From: Gynuella sp.
GTDB lineage: Bacteria; Pseudomonadota; Gammaproteobacteria; Pseudomonadales; Natronospirillaceae
DNA length: 57,891 nucleotides
Assembly: GCA_028282465.1 (NCBI GenBank)
Contig: JANQHX010000099.1
Span: 1 to 57,891 of the forward strand
Direction of reading: 5' to 3'
Made by a program: the position numbers and the translations under genes. The notes under the pieces were generated by a model. It was given only the letters and a program-made list of their open reading frames with translations, did no database searches and was not told the DNA's origin. This document shows, piece by piece, positions 8,982 to 17,068 of this stretch. Position 1 is the stretch's first letter; each line of letters opens with the position of its first letter.

Positions 8982-10166
8982 CTATAGATTTCTAGCAAGT
9001 GCAGAAGGCCCACCTGGATAGCTTTCTCTTGTATAAAGCACCATGTCTAACGGCTCACAGGGATTATTTCCCCAGTATTTAAATAGCCCCTTGATGTACC
9101 CACGACCTTCGGGCTCTGTCATCAATTTGTGGATCAACTTATGCGCTGCTCGATAATTTCTGTTCTTAGTGCTCTCGTTATAAAACTGTTGCCGAGTCAT
9201 TTTTAAAAGTTGAATCAGATAGTCTCTATCTAGCTTCACATCCCATCCAAAATCTTGCCCCTTGGTTGACATGTATTCAGCGAGCCCCTCGTTTAACCAA
9301 ATAGGAACGGTCCCAAGTAAATTTTGTAAAACTGCATGACTGATTTCGTGTCGAGCGATTGCCTGTACTTGCCAACGACGACTAGGGTCATTGTAAATAT
9401 ACAGACGATTATCCGCTGGACTATAAAACGCACCCCAATTAGTCGACCCCATTGTTCGATACAAAAGGTTTTGAAATTCTGAAAAGTCGTTGTAGATAGT
9501 AATATTTAAATTAACCAGCCGCAGAATTTTTGGATCCAGAAGCTCTCGATGGCGGTCATAAACCCAATATGCATCGCCTTGCAGCATATCTTGTAAGCTG
9601 TAGTCTATGGTTCCACCGACAAACTCAACATTTAAGTTAAATAACTTACGTGCGTCTTTGTATTTATCTCCCACAAACTCAGCGTTGTCACTCGCGCTCT
9701 TGTCTGAAAAATGCACGACACCGTTTTCGTCAGTCCATTGATAAATCTTTTCAGCACCAGCTTCTTTTAGTTCAAAACTTTCTGGTTTAAAACAATTATC
9801 CGATTGTTGTGCATGGCCTATATTCAGTGCTAATAACTCTTCATCCTCACTAGCTTTATTGACGTCTTGTTTTACCGTTTCTGAAATTTTCGGCTCAGAT
9901 TCCGCCTTTTTCGGCTCCTGAACAATACTTTCAGTTGGTTCACTTGAGTCATTTAGCTCACCTGAATCAGTTAGTAGATCAGACTCGTCATTGAATTCGC
10001 CTGTTTGCTCTTCATAGTAAACTACTGGCCCTAGCACCATCACGACAGGAGCACTGGTACGAACGGTCATCTGCTGAGATTCATCTAAACCAAAGTGATA
10101 GATAATCAAACCTGCTGTCAAACTTATAAATAGCGATGTCAAAATAGTTCTAATTGTTTGGAACAT
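8982..10166 (-). CDS. Membrane-anchored DUF4124 protein with gluzincin-type metallopeptidase domain
   Basis: 394 residues. An N-terminal membrane anchor (about residues 5-26) is followed by a low-complexity acidic linker rich in Glu, Ser and Lys (52-115). A DUF4124 module (EKIYQWTDENGVVHFSDKSA, 139-158) comes next, then a peptidase-MA-like domain. HEISH at 273-277 and NEGLAE at 292-297 supply zinc ligands and the catalytic Glu. It shares order and motifs with 1776-2702 but is tethered rather than secreted and has the extra linker. It is probably a periplasmic zinc protease. It is divergent from the MATE gene at 10283, with 116 bp between starts. Confidence 0.8.
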   Translation of the reverse strand: MFQTIRTILTSLFISLTAGLIIYHFGLDESQQMTVRTSAPVVMVLGPVVYYEEQTGEFNDESDLLTDSGELNDSSEPTESIVQEPKKAESEPKISETVKQDVNKASEDEELLALNIGHAQQSDNCFKPESFELKEAGAEKIYQWTDENGVVHFSDKSASDNAEFVGDKYKDARKLFNLNVEFVGGTIDYSLQDMLQGDAYWVYDRHRELLDPKILRLVNLNITIYNDFSEFQNLLYRTMGSTNWGAFYSPADNRLYIYNDPSRRWQVQAIARHEISHAVLQNLLGTVPIWLNEGLAEYMSTKGQDFGWDVKLDRDYLIQLLKMTRQQFYNESTKNRNYRAAHKLIHKLMTEPEGRGYIKGLFKYWGNNPCEPLDMVLYTRESYPGGPSALARNL

Positions 10167-10282
10167 AATGGTTTAATTCTGCGACTTCTTCGATAGGGAA
10201 ACGAAAGGTTATAAGCTATTTAAATTAAACTAATGCGGATTCAAATAAAAATCCAGATTATTTACACCAAAAACTATGCATA

Positions 10283-11665
10283 ATGCCACTTCGCATTTCA
10301 TCACTAGGACATACAGTGTCTCATCCTGAATCCAGCTTACATACTCAAAACCTTTTTCATTTAAGTTGGCCCATTCTGATTCAAAACATTGCTTTTAGCA
10401 TTCTGATTTCCATCGACTTCTGGTTTTTAGCTCAGATCTCTGACGCCACCGCAGCAGTGGTTGGACAACTACAACCCGTCATGTGGCTGGGAACTTTTAT
10501 TGTTCCTGTCTTTGCATCAACTGGTGTTGCGGTGGCCTCACAATTTCTAGGTGCAAAACAACACTCTAAAGTCGTACCTGCCTATATGACTAATTTGCTG
10601 TTCAGTTTTTGTATGGGCCTAAGCATTGCCATTTTGTTATTTTTTTTAAGAAACCACATTGGTTTGTGGATGAACATGAGCAATGAACTCAATGAGATCA
10701 GCAGCCGTTACATTTCATTAATGACATGGTTTTTCATCTTCATGTCGATAGTGCTAGCTTACAATGCAATTTGTTCTTCGCGGGGAAGAACGCAGTGGTT
10801 AATGTACACCTCGCTCATTCTCATCAGCATCAATTTAGTTTTAGACGCACTGTTTTTTTATACCTTCAGCTGGGGAATGGAAGGAATCGTATGGGCCTCT
10901 ATCTGCGCAAATATTGTTGCTTTGTTTATCATGCTTTGGCTTGTACACAATAAGCTTTCTGTGCGCTTTTATATAAACGGCGCATACAAGGATATGCTGG
11001 GGGTTCTTCGACCTATGCTAAAGATTGGCATTCCAAATGCCCTCGAGCCTTTTAGCTATTCAATTCAACAAATATTTTTATCTGCAATGATCATCAATAT
11101 GGGGTTGGTCTCAATGGCAGCTAACAGCTATGGGCTCAGGCTAGTAAATTTTGCGATTATGATTTGCTGGTCATTTGCGAATGGCGGCCAAATTCTGTTA
11201 GCCCATTACATGGGTGCTCAACAATTCAAACAGGTAAACCGGCTGTTTTGGGTTATGATTTCAAGCACAATACTGATTTCATTAATTAATGCACTTATTG
11301 TTTGGTACTTCGCAGATTTTTTCATCGGATTATTTAGCAGCGACCCTGCGGTTTTAGCTACAGGTAAAGTTTTGCTACTCATTGCCGTATTTATGGAACC
11401 TGCAAGAGCAGTAAATATTGTAGGAGGCGTGGCCCTGAGGGCTGTAGGGGATGCAAAATTTCCACTGATTGTAAGTATGATTTTTATCTGGGGAATCCTG
11501 CCCATCATTTACCTATTAGATTTACATTGGGGGTTAACGATTTTCGCAATGTGGCTATGCTTTGCTGTTGATGAGATTCTTAGGAGCTTGATTAATTTAG
11601 GTCGCTGGATGACTGGACAGTGGAAGACGAAAGGACTAGTCACACCAGAGCCAAATGCCTACTAA
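10283..11665 (+). CDS. MATE family efflux transporter (paralogue A)
   Basis: 460 residues, about twelve membrane segments. It shares several blocks with the gene at 17069-18412: GIPNALEPFSYSIQQ versus AIPSGFEPFSYQMSL, and FMEPARAVNIVGGVALRAVGD versus LIEPFRAVNIVVGAALRSCGD. The two are therefore close paralogues, separate from the MepA-like gene at 7528. This subgroup of MATE proteins has no assigned substrate that I can name. A 112-bp gap without a gene separates it from rdgC. Confidence 0.9.
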   Translation: MPLRISSLGHTVSHPESSLHTQNLFHLSWPILIQNIAFSILISIDFWFLAQISDATAAVVGQLQPVMWLGTFIVPVFASTGVAVASQFLGAKQHSKVVPAYMTNLLFSFCMGLSIAILLFFLRNHIGLWMNMSNELNEISSRYISLMTWFFIFMSIVLAYNAICSSRGRTQWLMYTSLILISINLVLDALFFYTFSWGMEGIVWASICANIVALFIMLWLVHNKLSVRFYINGAYKDMLGVLRPMLKIGIPNALEPFSYSIQQIFLSAMIINMGLVSMAANSYGLRLVNFAIMICWSFANGGQILLAHYMGAQQFKQVNRLFWVMISSTILISLINALIVWYFADFFIGLFSSDPAVLATGKVLLLIAVFMEPARAVNIVGGVALRAVGDAKFPLIVSMIFIWGILPIIYLLDLHWGLTIFAMWLCFAVDEILRSLINLGRWMTGQWKTKGLVTPEPNAY

Positions 11666-11777
11666 CTAAACGCTGACAGCTGATTAGGTATTGAACATTT
11701 TTAGACATCTCACAACAACTGACACAACCCATTTGTCCTGATACCCTACGTGCCCCATTTTTAACTCTAGGCCTTCC

Positions 11778-12683
11778 ATGATCTGGTTTAAGAACATTCA
11801 TTATTATCCTTTTTCTTCATCCTTTAACACCAGCTGGAAAGTGCTTGAAAAACTGTTGGAAGAAAAGCCTTTCTCACCCTGCTCAAGCCAACAAATTACT
11901 ACAATGGGTTGGGTACCCACCATTCCAGACACCAACAACCTGGTTCACGTATCAGGAAATAGCGGTTTAATCTGCTGCCAGAGACAAGAACGATTACTAC
12001 CAGCCAGCGTGATAAAAGAACATTTGGATGAACGGGTTGAACAGATAAAGCTGTCTGAGGATCGACGAGTTGGCTCAAAGGAAAAGCAAAGCCTGAAAGA
12101 CGAAGTGGTATTTGAGTTATTACCCAAAGCATTTTTACGCACAACAAAGCACTACTTTTTTATTAATAAGGACGAAGATGTCTTAGTGGCAAACGTGAGC
12201 TCTGAAGCAAGAGCGGACGAACTCACTGCATTTCTTCGAGACACTCTGGGGAGTCTTCAAATTGGCTTGATGAGCTCAGGGCACAATCCCACTTCGGTGA
12301 TTACTGGCTGGTTAAGAGATCTTGAACAAACACCAGATGAGCTAGTGTTTTTACCCGATATCGAACTCAGCAAAAAAGACAATCCAGACACCAAAATAAA
12401 ACTTAAAAACCTAGATCTAGAATCTCGCGAATTCGAAATGCATTTAAAACAAGAAGGCAAGGTTCAGCAAATCGCTTTCGAATGGAATGAAAGAATAGAG
12501 GCGGTCATTAATGATAAATGCCAAATAAAAAGAATTCGCTATGCGGATGTAGTAACTGAACAGGCGTTAAACGACAGTGATGATGACAAAGCAAGTCAGT
12601 GGGATGCGAGCTTCACCCTAATGTCAGACGATTTAATGCGGCTTTACAACGACCTGTGCCGTTGGTTTAGCATACGAAATTAG
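11778..12683 (+). CDS. rdgC: Recombination-associated protein RdgC
   Basis: 301 residues, the normal length. RdgC forms a DNA-encircling ring dimer that restrains RecA-dependent recombination in the nucleoid. Diagnostic segments are MIWFKNIHYYPF at the N terminus, MGWVPTIP around residue 44, LLPASVIKEHLDERV, FLRTTKHYFFINKDEDVLVANVSS, and the ALGSLQIGL-like TLGSLQIGLM. Convergent with the LysR gene, whose stop lies 15 bp away; no terminator is visible in that short gap. Confidence 0.95.
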   Translation: MIWFKNIHYYPFSSSFNTSWKVLEKLLEEKPFSPCSSQQITTMGWVPTIPDTNNLVHVSGNSGLICCQRQERLLPASVIKEHLDERVEQIKLSEDRRVGSKEKQSLKDEVVFELLPKAFLRTTKHYFFINKDEDVLVANVSSEARADELTAFLRDTLGSLQIGLMSSGHNPTSVITGWLRDLEQTPDELVFLPDIELSKKDNPDTKIKLKNLDLESREFEMHLKQEGKVQQIAFEWNERIEAVINDKCQIKRIRYADVVTEQALNDSDDDKASQWDASFTLMSDDLMRLYNDLCRWFSIRN

Positions 12684-12698
12684 GCAATGTTTACTGGA

Positions 12699-13655
12699 TC
12701 AACCAAGTGATTTTTTAACTAATCCGACAACCTTGTTGATTTGCGACCTCAACCATTTATGCCCATGGTCGTGGTGTAGAAGTGGACTCCAAACCATTTG
12801 CAGGGTGACCGGCGGCAGCTCAAAAGGCGTATCAATAATAACCAGCTGCTCGTTAGTGTTATATGCTTGCGCCGCCATAGTGGGTAGAGTAACAATTAGA
12901 TTGAGCTGCTCTGCGAGATTAACAGCTATGTGATAGTCTCTGGTAAAAGCCTTAATTTTTCTAGCTCCACCGGTTGAAGCAAGATGGCGATCTAGCCAAC
13001 TCAATTTCTGAAGGCTGTCCATGTCTATGCCGACCCCCACACCATAACCTGTCTTGCCAGCCCACACATGGTCTGCTGCCAAGTAAGACTCCAGATCAAA
13101 GTTACCCAGAGCTGGGTTATCCTTTCTTACCAAACAGCAATACCTGTCTTGCCACAGATCTTTTTTATGAAATGACTGGGGTAAATCCTCAAAGACATTA
13201 ATGGCAAAGTCGACTTTTCCATCTTCTATATCCGCAAATGTAACGTCACTCGGAGTCATTAAATCTAAAACCACATCAGGGGCTTGTTCATAGACGGATT
13301 CCATCAATTTAGGGATTAAGGTTGTGGCTGCGTAGTCACTGGCCATTAAGCGGAACAATCGCTTCTCATCAGCCGGATTAAAATCTTGATTGTTTTGAAG
13401 AGTGACCTCCAAATCCATCAGGATCTGGTGTATGACTGGCTGCAAGGACAAAGCCTTTTCAGTAGGCTCCATACCCTTGGTTGTTCGAACCAACAGAGGG
13501 TCATTAAACATGGTTCGTAAACGTTTGAGTCCATTACTCATGGCAGGCTGGGTGATATTTAGTCGATTAGCGGCACGGCTAACGTTCTTTTCTCTGAGCA
13601 ACACATCTAAGTAGACGAGCAGATTTAAGTCCTGTTTCGCTATATTCACAGTCAA
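12699..13655 (-). CDS. LysR family transcriptional regulator
   Basis: 318 residues. The N-terminal winged helix (about 8-68, DLNLLVYLDVLLREKNVSRAANRL then TQPAMSNGLKRLR) is a canonical LysR DNA-binding domain. The rest is the periplasmic-binding-like effector domain. The opening with DLNLL resembles the NodD/LeuO/SyrM-like branch. The effector is unknown. LysR regulators often act on divergently transcribed neighbours. Here the divergent neighbour is the candidate small RNA whose promoter lies about 90 bp away, which makes that transcript a plausible but unproven target. Confidence 0.93.
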   Translation of the reverse strand: MTVNIAKQDLNLLVYLDVLLREKNVSRAANRLNITQPAMSNGLKRLRTMFNDPLLVRTTKGMEPTEKALSLQPVIHQILMDLEVTLQNNQDFNPADEKRLFRLMASDYAATTLIPKLMESVYEQAPDVVLDLMTPSDVTFADIEDGKVDFAINVFEDLPQSFHKKDLWQDRYCCLVRKDNPALGNFDLESYLAADHVWAGKTGYGVGVGIDMDSLQKLSWLDRHLASTGGARKIKAFTRDYHIAVNLAEQLNLIVTLPTMAAQAYNTNEQLVIIDTPFELPPVTLQMVWSPLLHHDHGHKWLRSQINKVVGLVKKSLG

Positions 13656-13741
13656 CCTTTATAAGTCATTCACCACCAAAGACTGCTTAAGAGAGTTTGG
13701 CTTAGTTATTGAGTCAGAACACATTCTAACCCAGTTTAGCC

Positions 13742-13770
13742 TTGACGGCCTTATAGCCGAGGTTTATCTT
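13742..13770 (+). promoter_or_regulatory. Sigma-70-type promoter for the candidate small RNA
   Basis: TTGACG at 13742-13747 and TATCTT at 13765-13770 are separated by exactly 17 bases. The -35 box matches five of six consensus positions. Transcription would start near 13777. No coding gene follows on this strand before the terminator at 14045-14072. Confidence 0.5.
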
Positions 13771-13776
13771 AGGCCC

Positions 13777-14072
13777 ACAAACAATAATAAATACAACTAA
13801 TGACGAAGAAAATTTCCGTCAGTTTGATTCAAAAATAAGTTCATGAATACAGTAATAGGATGCTAAGTCTTTTTGCCACAAGGGTTGGTGTGTAGCTACT
13901 GTATTAACAGTCATTTTGGTTCGATTCCGTTTTTATCTCATTGTGTTCAATCGAATCAGTTTAGAAAATAAAAAGAACAACAGTGGCAGCTGTTGTAATT
14001 CAGTAGTAAAAGCTTTTTAGCTTTCAAAGTGCAATCCTCTTATTGCAGCCCGAATTTCGGGCTGCCCTTTTT
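13777..14072 (+). ncRNA. Candidate structured small RNA, about 295 nt
   Basis: Between the LysR gene and zapE lie 443 bases with no credible coding gene. The stretch from the promoter to the terminator contains a series of inverted repeats: TGACG/CGTCA (13801-13821), AATACAGTA/TACTGTATT (13846-13905, 9 bp perfect), TGGTTCGATT/AATCGAATCA (13917-13958, 10 bp with one G-U pair), ACAACAG/CTGTTGT (13977-13996) and AAAGCT/AGCTTT (14009-14024). An intrinsic terminator follows. The segment around 13964-13982 is A-rich with AAAAAGAACAACA, the kind of site Hfq or Crc-type regulators favour. I could not match it to 6S, RNase P, tmRNA, SRP or Csr/Rsm RNAs. The only ATG-started reading frames inside are 12 codons or fewer and lack ribosome sites. 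Confidence 0.45.
14045..14072 (+). terminator. Rho-independent terminator, plus-strand, orphan
   Basis: GCAGCCCG (14045-14052) pairs with CGGGCTGC (14058-14065) over a five-base loop and is followed by CCTTTTT. An outer 8-bp repeat AAGTGCAA (14027-14034) / TTGCACTT (14071-14078) encloses it. On the minus strand the stem is followed by AATAAG, so it is not a good terminator for zapE. No protein gene precedes it on the plus strand. Confidence 0.8.
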
Positions 14073-14098
14073 GCACTTAAGAATGATCAGCAGCAAGG

Positions 14099-15193
14099 TT
14101 AGGGTTTATGGGGCTGGGCAAGATAGTCGTGAGATTGCATTTCTATTAAACGGCTTTCTGTTCTCTCAAATTCGAAGGTCACTCTTTGACCTTTATAAAG
14201 CTCAGTGATTGACGCATCAGCGGAAATAAAAAGCTTCACGCCCCTATCATAGAATTCATCAATCAGATTAATAAATCTTCTAGCCTGTTCCTCTTTGCTT
14301 TCAGTGAATACAGGTACCCCTTCAATGACCATAGTATGAAACAGCTTGGCCAGCTCAATATAGTCATTCTGGCTTCTAGGCCCATCGCACAGGGAATCAA
14401 AGTGAAACCACGCCACATCTTCACTCAAAAAACGACAGGGGATCTTGCGACCTAACACATCTAGCTTAATGTCTTCATGTTTTTCAATATGGCCAGCTGT
14501 CAACGTATCAAAGGCCTGTAAAAGACCGGATTTTGAATCTTCATTGATGGGAGTCCAATAAAGCTTAGCTTGATCAAGCATTCTTAGCCGGTAGTCAGTG
14601 TCACTGACCAGTTCAAGCACTTCCATATTCTGGTTGATTTGTTCAATAGCCGGCAGGAATCTAGTTCTCTGCAACCCATCTTTATACAGTCCATTGGGTT
14701 CAATATTCGAGGTAGCGACTAGCACCATCCCCCTATCAAACATTTCTGTCGTTAGAGCGCCTAAAATCATTGCGTCACCAATATCAGACACAAAAAATTC
14801 ATCAAAACAGACAATTCTATACTTTTCAGAAAACTCCGTAGCAATCTGCACCAGAGGGTTTTTGCTGTTCTCTAGTTCGGTTAGCCTCTTATGGACCATT
14901 TGCATAAAACGATGGAAATGAACTCTCAGTTTTTGATCGAAGGGTAAAGCATTGAAAAAGCAATCCATCAGGTAAGTCTTGCCCCGACCAACGCCCCCCC
15001 AAACATAAAGGCCTTTTACTGTTTTGGGTTTGTTAACCAGTCGATTCTTTAATGATTGCCATAATGTATTTGCTTCCATACTCTGCATTTCAACGTAAAT
15101 GCGTTCCAGTTGATTAACAACCTCTTGTTGAGCAATATCAAATTGAATCAATCCATTTTCTACATCGTTCTGATATTTAGCTTGTGGAGACAT
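14099..15193 (-). CDS. zapE: Cell division protein ZapE (AFG1-like ATPase)
   Basis: 364 residues from ATG at 15193; an in-frame GTG six bases upstream is also possible and neither has a clear ribosome site. ZapE is a cytoplasmic AAA-type ATPase associated with the Z-ring. Motifs are the Walker A GGVGRGKTYLMD (about residue 69), FHRFMQMVHKRL, and the Walker B-region IVCFDEFFVSDIGDAMIL, followed by VLVATSNIEPNGLYKDGLQR. The C-terminal half with FIVIDEFYDR-like LIDEFYDRGVKLFISAD is also standard. The upstream SEC-C gene ends 80 bp away. Confidence 0.94.
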   Translation of the reverse strand: MSPQAKYQNDVENGLIQFDIAQQEVVNQLERIYVEMQSMEANTLWQSLKNRLVNKPKTVKGLYVWGGVGRGKTYLMDCFFNALPFDQKLRVHFHRFMQMVHKRLTELENSKNPLVQIATEFSEKYRIVCFDEFFVSDIGDAMILGALTTEMFDRGMVLVATSNIEPNGLYKDGLQRTRFLPAIEQINQNMEVLELVSDTDYRLRMLDQAKLYWTPINEDSKSGLLQAFDTLTAGHIEKHEDIKLDVLGRKIPCRFLSEDVAWFHFDSLCDGPRSQNDYIELAKLFHTMVIEGVPVFTESKEEQARRFINLIDEFYDRGVKLFISADASITELYKGQRVTFEFERTESRLIEMQSHDYLAQPHKP

Positions 15194-15272
15194 ATACACA
15201 AATCTTATTTAATTCTTAGTAATGGGAGCTGTTATTGTTGGCGTGAATTAGACGCTAATGCACTGAATAAAT

Positions 15273-15746
15273 TCAAAGATTTTTTCCATGGCAAGCTTTA
15301 AATTTTTTCTTGCTGTTGCATGGACATTGCTGATTACGACTAATCTTGATTTCTGGTTCAGAGACTAGGCTACCGTCAAGATAAAACCATTGGTCTTGTT
15401 CAAACAAGAACCTAGATGTTTCATGATGAATTTTTAATGTATCCAGTTCGATATAACTAGCTTTAAATTCGACAGAACCAAGATCGCCTTTCTCAGTACC
15501 TGACACTATTTGAAGACCTACCCAGGCCTTAGAAACCTGATCTAACTCCTGCACTGTAATATCAGGCAAAGCTGAATGATGCCAAGTTTGTATTAAGTAA
15601 CGACCCAACTTACCTAGGAAAAACGCACAATATCTAGACCGCATCAGCTGCACAGGTTTTTTTGGCAGGCTTCTATTATGATGAAAAGGGCCACAGCACT
15701 TCGAATAGGCAACCCCAGACCCGCAAGGACAAGACTTAATGTTCAG
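15273..15746 (-). CDS. ychJ: YchJ-type (UPF0225) SEC-C motif protein, apparent non-AUG start
   Basis: The protein aligns along its whole length with YchJ: an N-terminal SEC-C zinc motif (SCPCGSGVAYSKCCGPFH), the conserved LMRSRYCAFF, WYYLDG-like WFYLDGS, and a C-terminal second SEC-C motif (QCPCNSKKKFKACHGKNL). No ATG, GTG or TTG lies between the upstream in-frame stop and the first Cys motif. The candidates are CTG at 15746, which has AAGG eight bases upstream and gives MNIKSCPCGSG, and ATT at 15740, which overlaps the TAA of the TPR gene. I prefer CTG for its ribosome-site spacing. Starting at the internal ATG at 15653 would delete the first zinc motif. The second motif has CPCNSKKKFKACHG in place of the usual CPCGSGKKFKKCCG. 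Role unknown; SEC-C motifs bind zinc and proteins. Confidence 0.8.
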   Translation of the reverse strand: MNIKSCPCGSGVAYSKCCGPFHHNRSLPKKPVQLMRSRYCAFFLGKLGRYLIQTWHHSALPDITVQELDQVSKAWVGLQIVSGTEKGDLGSVEFKASYIELDTLKIHHETSRFLFEQDQWFYLDGSLVSEPEIKISRNQQCPCNSKKKFKACHGKNL

Positions 15747-16452
15747 ATTGAAGACCTTGGAGCTTATTTAACAAAGACTGCCCTATATGCTTGGAAGATT
15801 CAGTATCAGCAAGTGCCAAGTAATGTTCAAGGTCTGTGATGGCTTCGCGAGTTTTACCAAGCGCTTCAAAAATTGCGGCTCTGTAGTAGAGAGACTCCAA
15901 TTGGGTTGGGTCAAGAGTCATAGACCTCTCAATATCCTCCAGCGCACCATTAAAATCTTGGAGGCTGAACTTTAAAATTGCCCTACTGTGCCAAGCGATT
16001 GCGTAAGAGCTATCTATGTCTATAGCTTGATTCAAATCTTCAAGCGCATTCTCAAAACGACCGCTTTTTCGATACAAATCCGCTCGAGCGATCAACATCT
16101 GAGCACTAGTTCCGGAAATTTGTATGGCTCTTTCAATGTCAGAAAGCGCCTCACTAATTTTACCTTCGGAAGCTAACACTTGGCTCCTACGGCTGTAGAA
16201 AACATCTTGGTTTGGATAACGGTTTATTCCCTTTTCCAGCCATTTTAAGGCCAGGGAGGAGTCCCCGTTAGCTAAAGATTGATTGGCATTTTCCAATATG
16301 TCTTTTTCGGAGACCTCTCCGACTATCGCTAATGCAGAATCAGAGTTGGATGAAGAGGGGTCTAAACTGAGGCTTGAATCCTCACAAGCCACAACAAACA
16401 TCACCCCCAAGAAGAGACACAGAGCCTCTAATAATCTCTTTCCATGAGACAT
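15736..16452 (-). CDS. Tetratricopeptide-repeat lipoprotein
   Basis: 238 residues. A signal peptide with a lipobox (FLGVMFVVAC, Cys at about residue 23) predicts a lipid-anchored envelope protein. At least four TPR units follow from about residue 50: ANQSLANGDSSLALKWLEKGI, YSRRSQVLASEGKISEALSDIERAI, LIARADLYRKSGRFENALEDLNQAI and YHSRAILKF-like WHSRAILKFSLQDFNGALEDIERSM. Such proteins usually scaffold envelope complexes. The 3' end is the apparent start region of the ychJ-type gene, so translation of the two is probably coupled. No specific function can be assigned. Confidence 0.82.
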   Translation of the reverse strand: MSHGKRLLEALCLFLGVMFVVACEDSSLSLDPSSSNSDSALAIVGEVSEKDILENANQSLANGDSSLALKWLEKGINRYPNQDVFYSRRSQVLASEGKISEALSDIERAIQISGTSAQMLIARADLYRKSGRFENALEDLNQAIDIDSSYAIAWHSRAILKFSLQDFNGALEDIERSMTLDPTQLESLYYRAAIFEALGKTREAITDLEHYLALADTESSKHIGQSLLNKLQGLQSEH

Positions 16453-16590
16453 ATTTTATTTCGTTCCTTCAGATTTACCTAAGCGCATATTGTAGATGTT
16501 TATTTACTAGCTTGCTGCGGATCTGTTAACAGCGATACAAAAAGCTCTTATCCTGAAAATCAGCCAGCAGCCGATATTGCCATAACAATT

Positions 16591-17034
16591 CTAATCAATT
16601 GAAATTGCGCACAAATCGTTCACCCAAACGCCGCCTTTTTCCTGGCATTTTTTAGCCTTGAGAAGTAGCACATCATCAAGCTTTTGTGCTGGAACCGCTT
16701 CCAATTTGTTTGCATCAGCTACTTGTTGAGAGCAATTATAAAAACTTACCTCAACCCTTTTCTTCGTGACGATTTCATTCTTTGTTACAACATAGAAGTT
16801 TGCTTTTCCAAACACGTCTTCTTTACCTGCAACATCTTTAACTGCTCGCTCAACGGCTTGTCTAACGCCGTCAGATTCAGCCTGTGCTGCACCGTATCCG
16901 ACAGTATTTACATAAAGCTCGCACATTTCCGCCAATTCTGGCGAAAGCTCTGTCAGTTTACGTGATGGCTTGTCGGCAAATGCGACACTTGTCAAAAGCA
17001 TCAAACCGAAAGCAAAAAAAGCGGTAATTTTCAT
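16591..17034 (-). CDS. Small exported protein of unknown function
   Basis: 147 residues with signal peptide MKITAFFAFGLMLLTSVAFA and predicted cleavage before DKPSRKL. A strong ribosome site (AAAGGAG) precedes the ATG. The mature part has four cysteines: MCELYVNT, FYNCSQQ, KKCQEKGGVW and NDLCAISID. The last two sit in a GGVWVNDLC pattern common in small periplasmic proteins with a terminal disulfide. I do not recognise the family. It is 34 bp from the MATE gene upstream on the same strand, so they may be cotranscribed. Confidence 0.65.
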   Translation of the reverse strand: MKITAFFAFGLMLLTSVAFADKPSRKLTELSPELAEMCELYVNTVGYGAAQAESDGVRQAVERAVKDVAGKEDVFGKANFYVVTKNEIVTKKRVEVSFYNCSQQVADANKLEAVPAQKLDDVLLLKAKKCQEKGGVWVNDLCAISID

Positions 17035-17068
17035 AATATCTCCTTTTATTTAGGGCGATTATCACAAC

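Noticed and set aside
13800-13838. A 12-codon peptide (MTKKISVSLIQK) within the candidate small RNA
   Set aside because: It has no ribosome-binding site and is too short to judge; noted as possible but not called.
14045-14072. The hairpin as a terminator for zapE
   Set aside because: On the minus strand the stem is not followed by a U tract, while on the plus strand it is followed by CCTTTTT.
15273-15746. Frameshift or pseudogene explanation of the missing ATG in the YchJ-type gene
   Set aside because: The frame is intact through both SEC-C motifs with no internal stop, and a CTG with good ribosome-site spacing is present.
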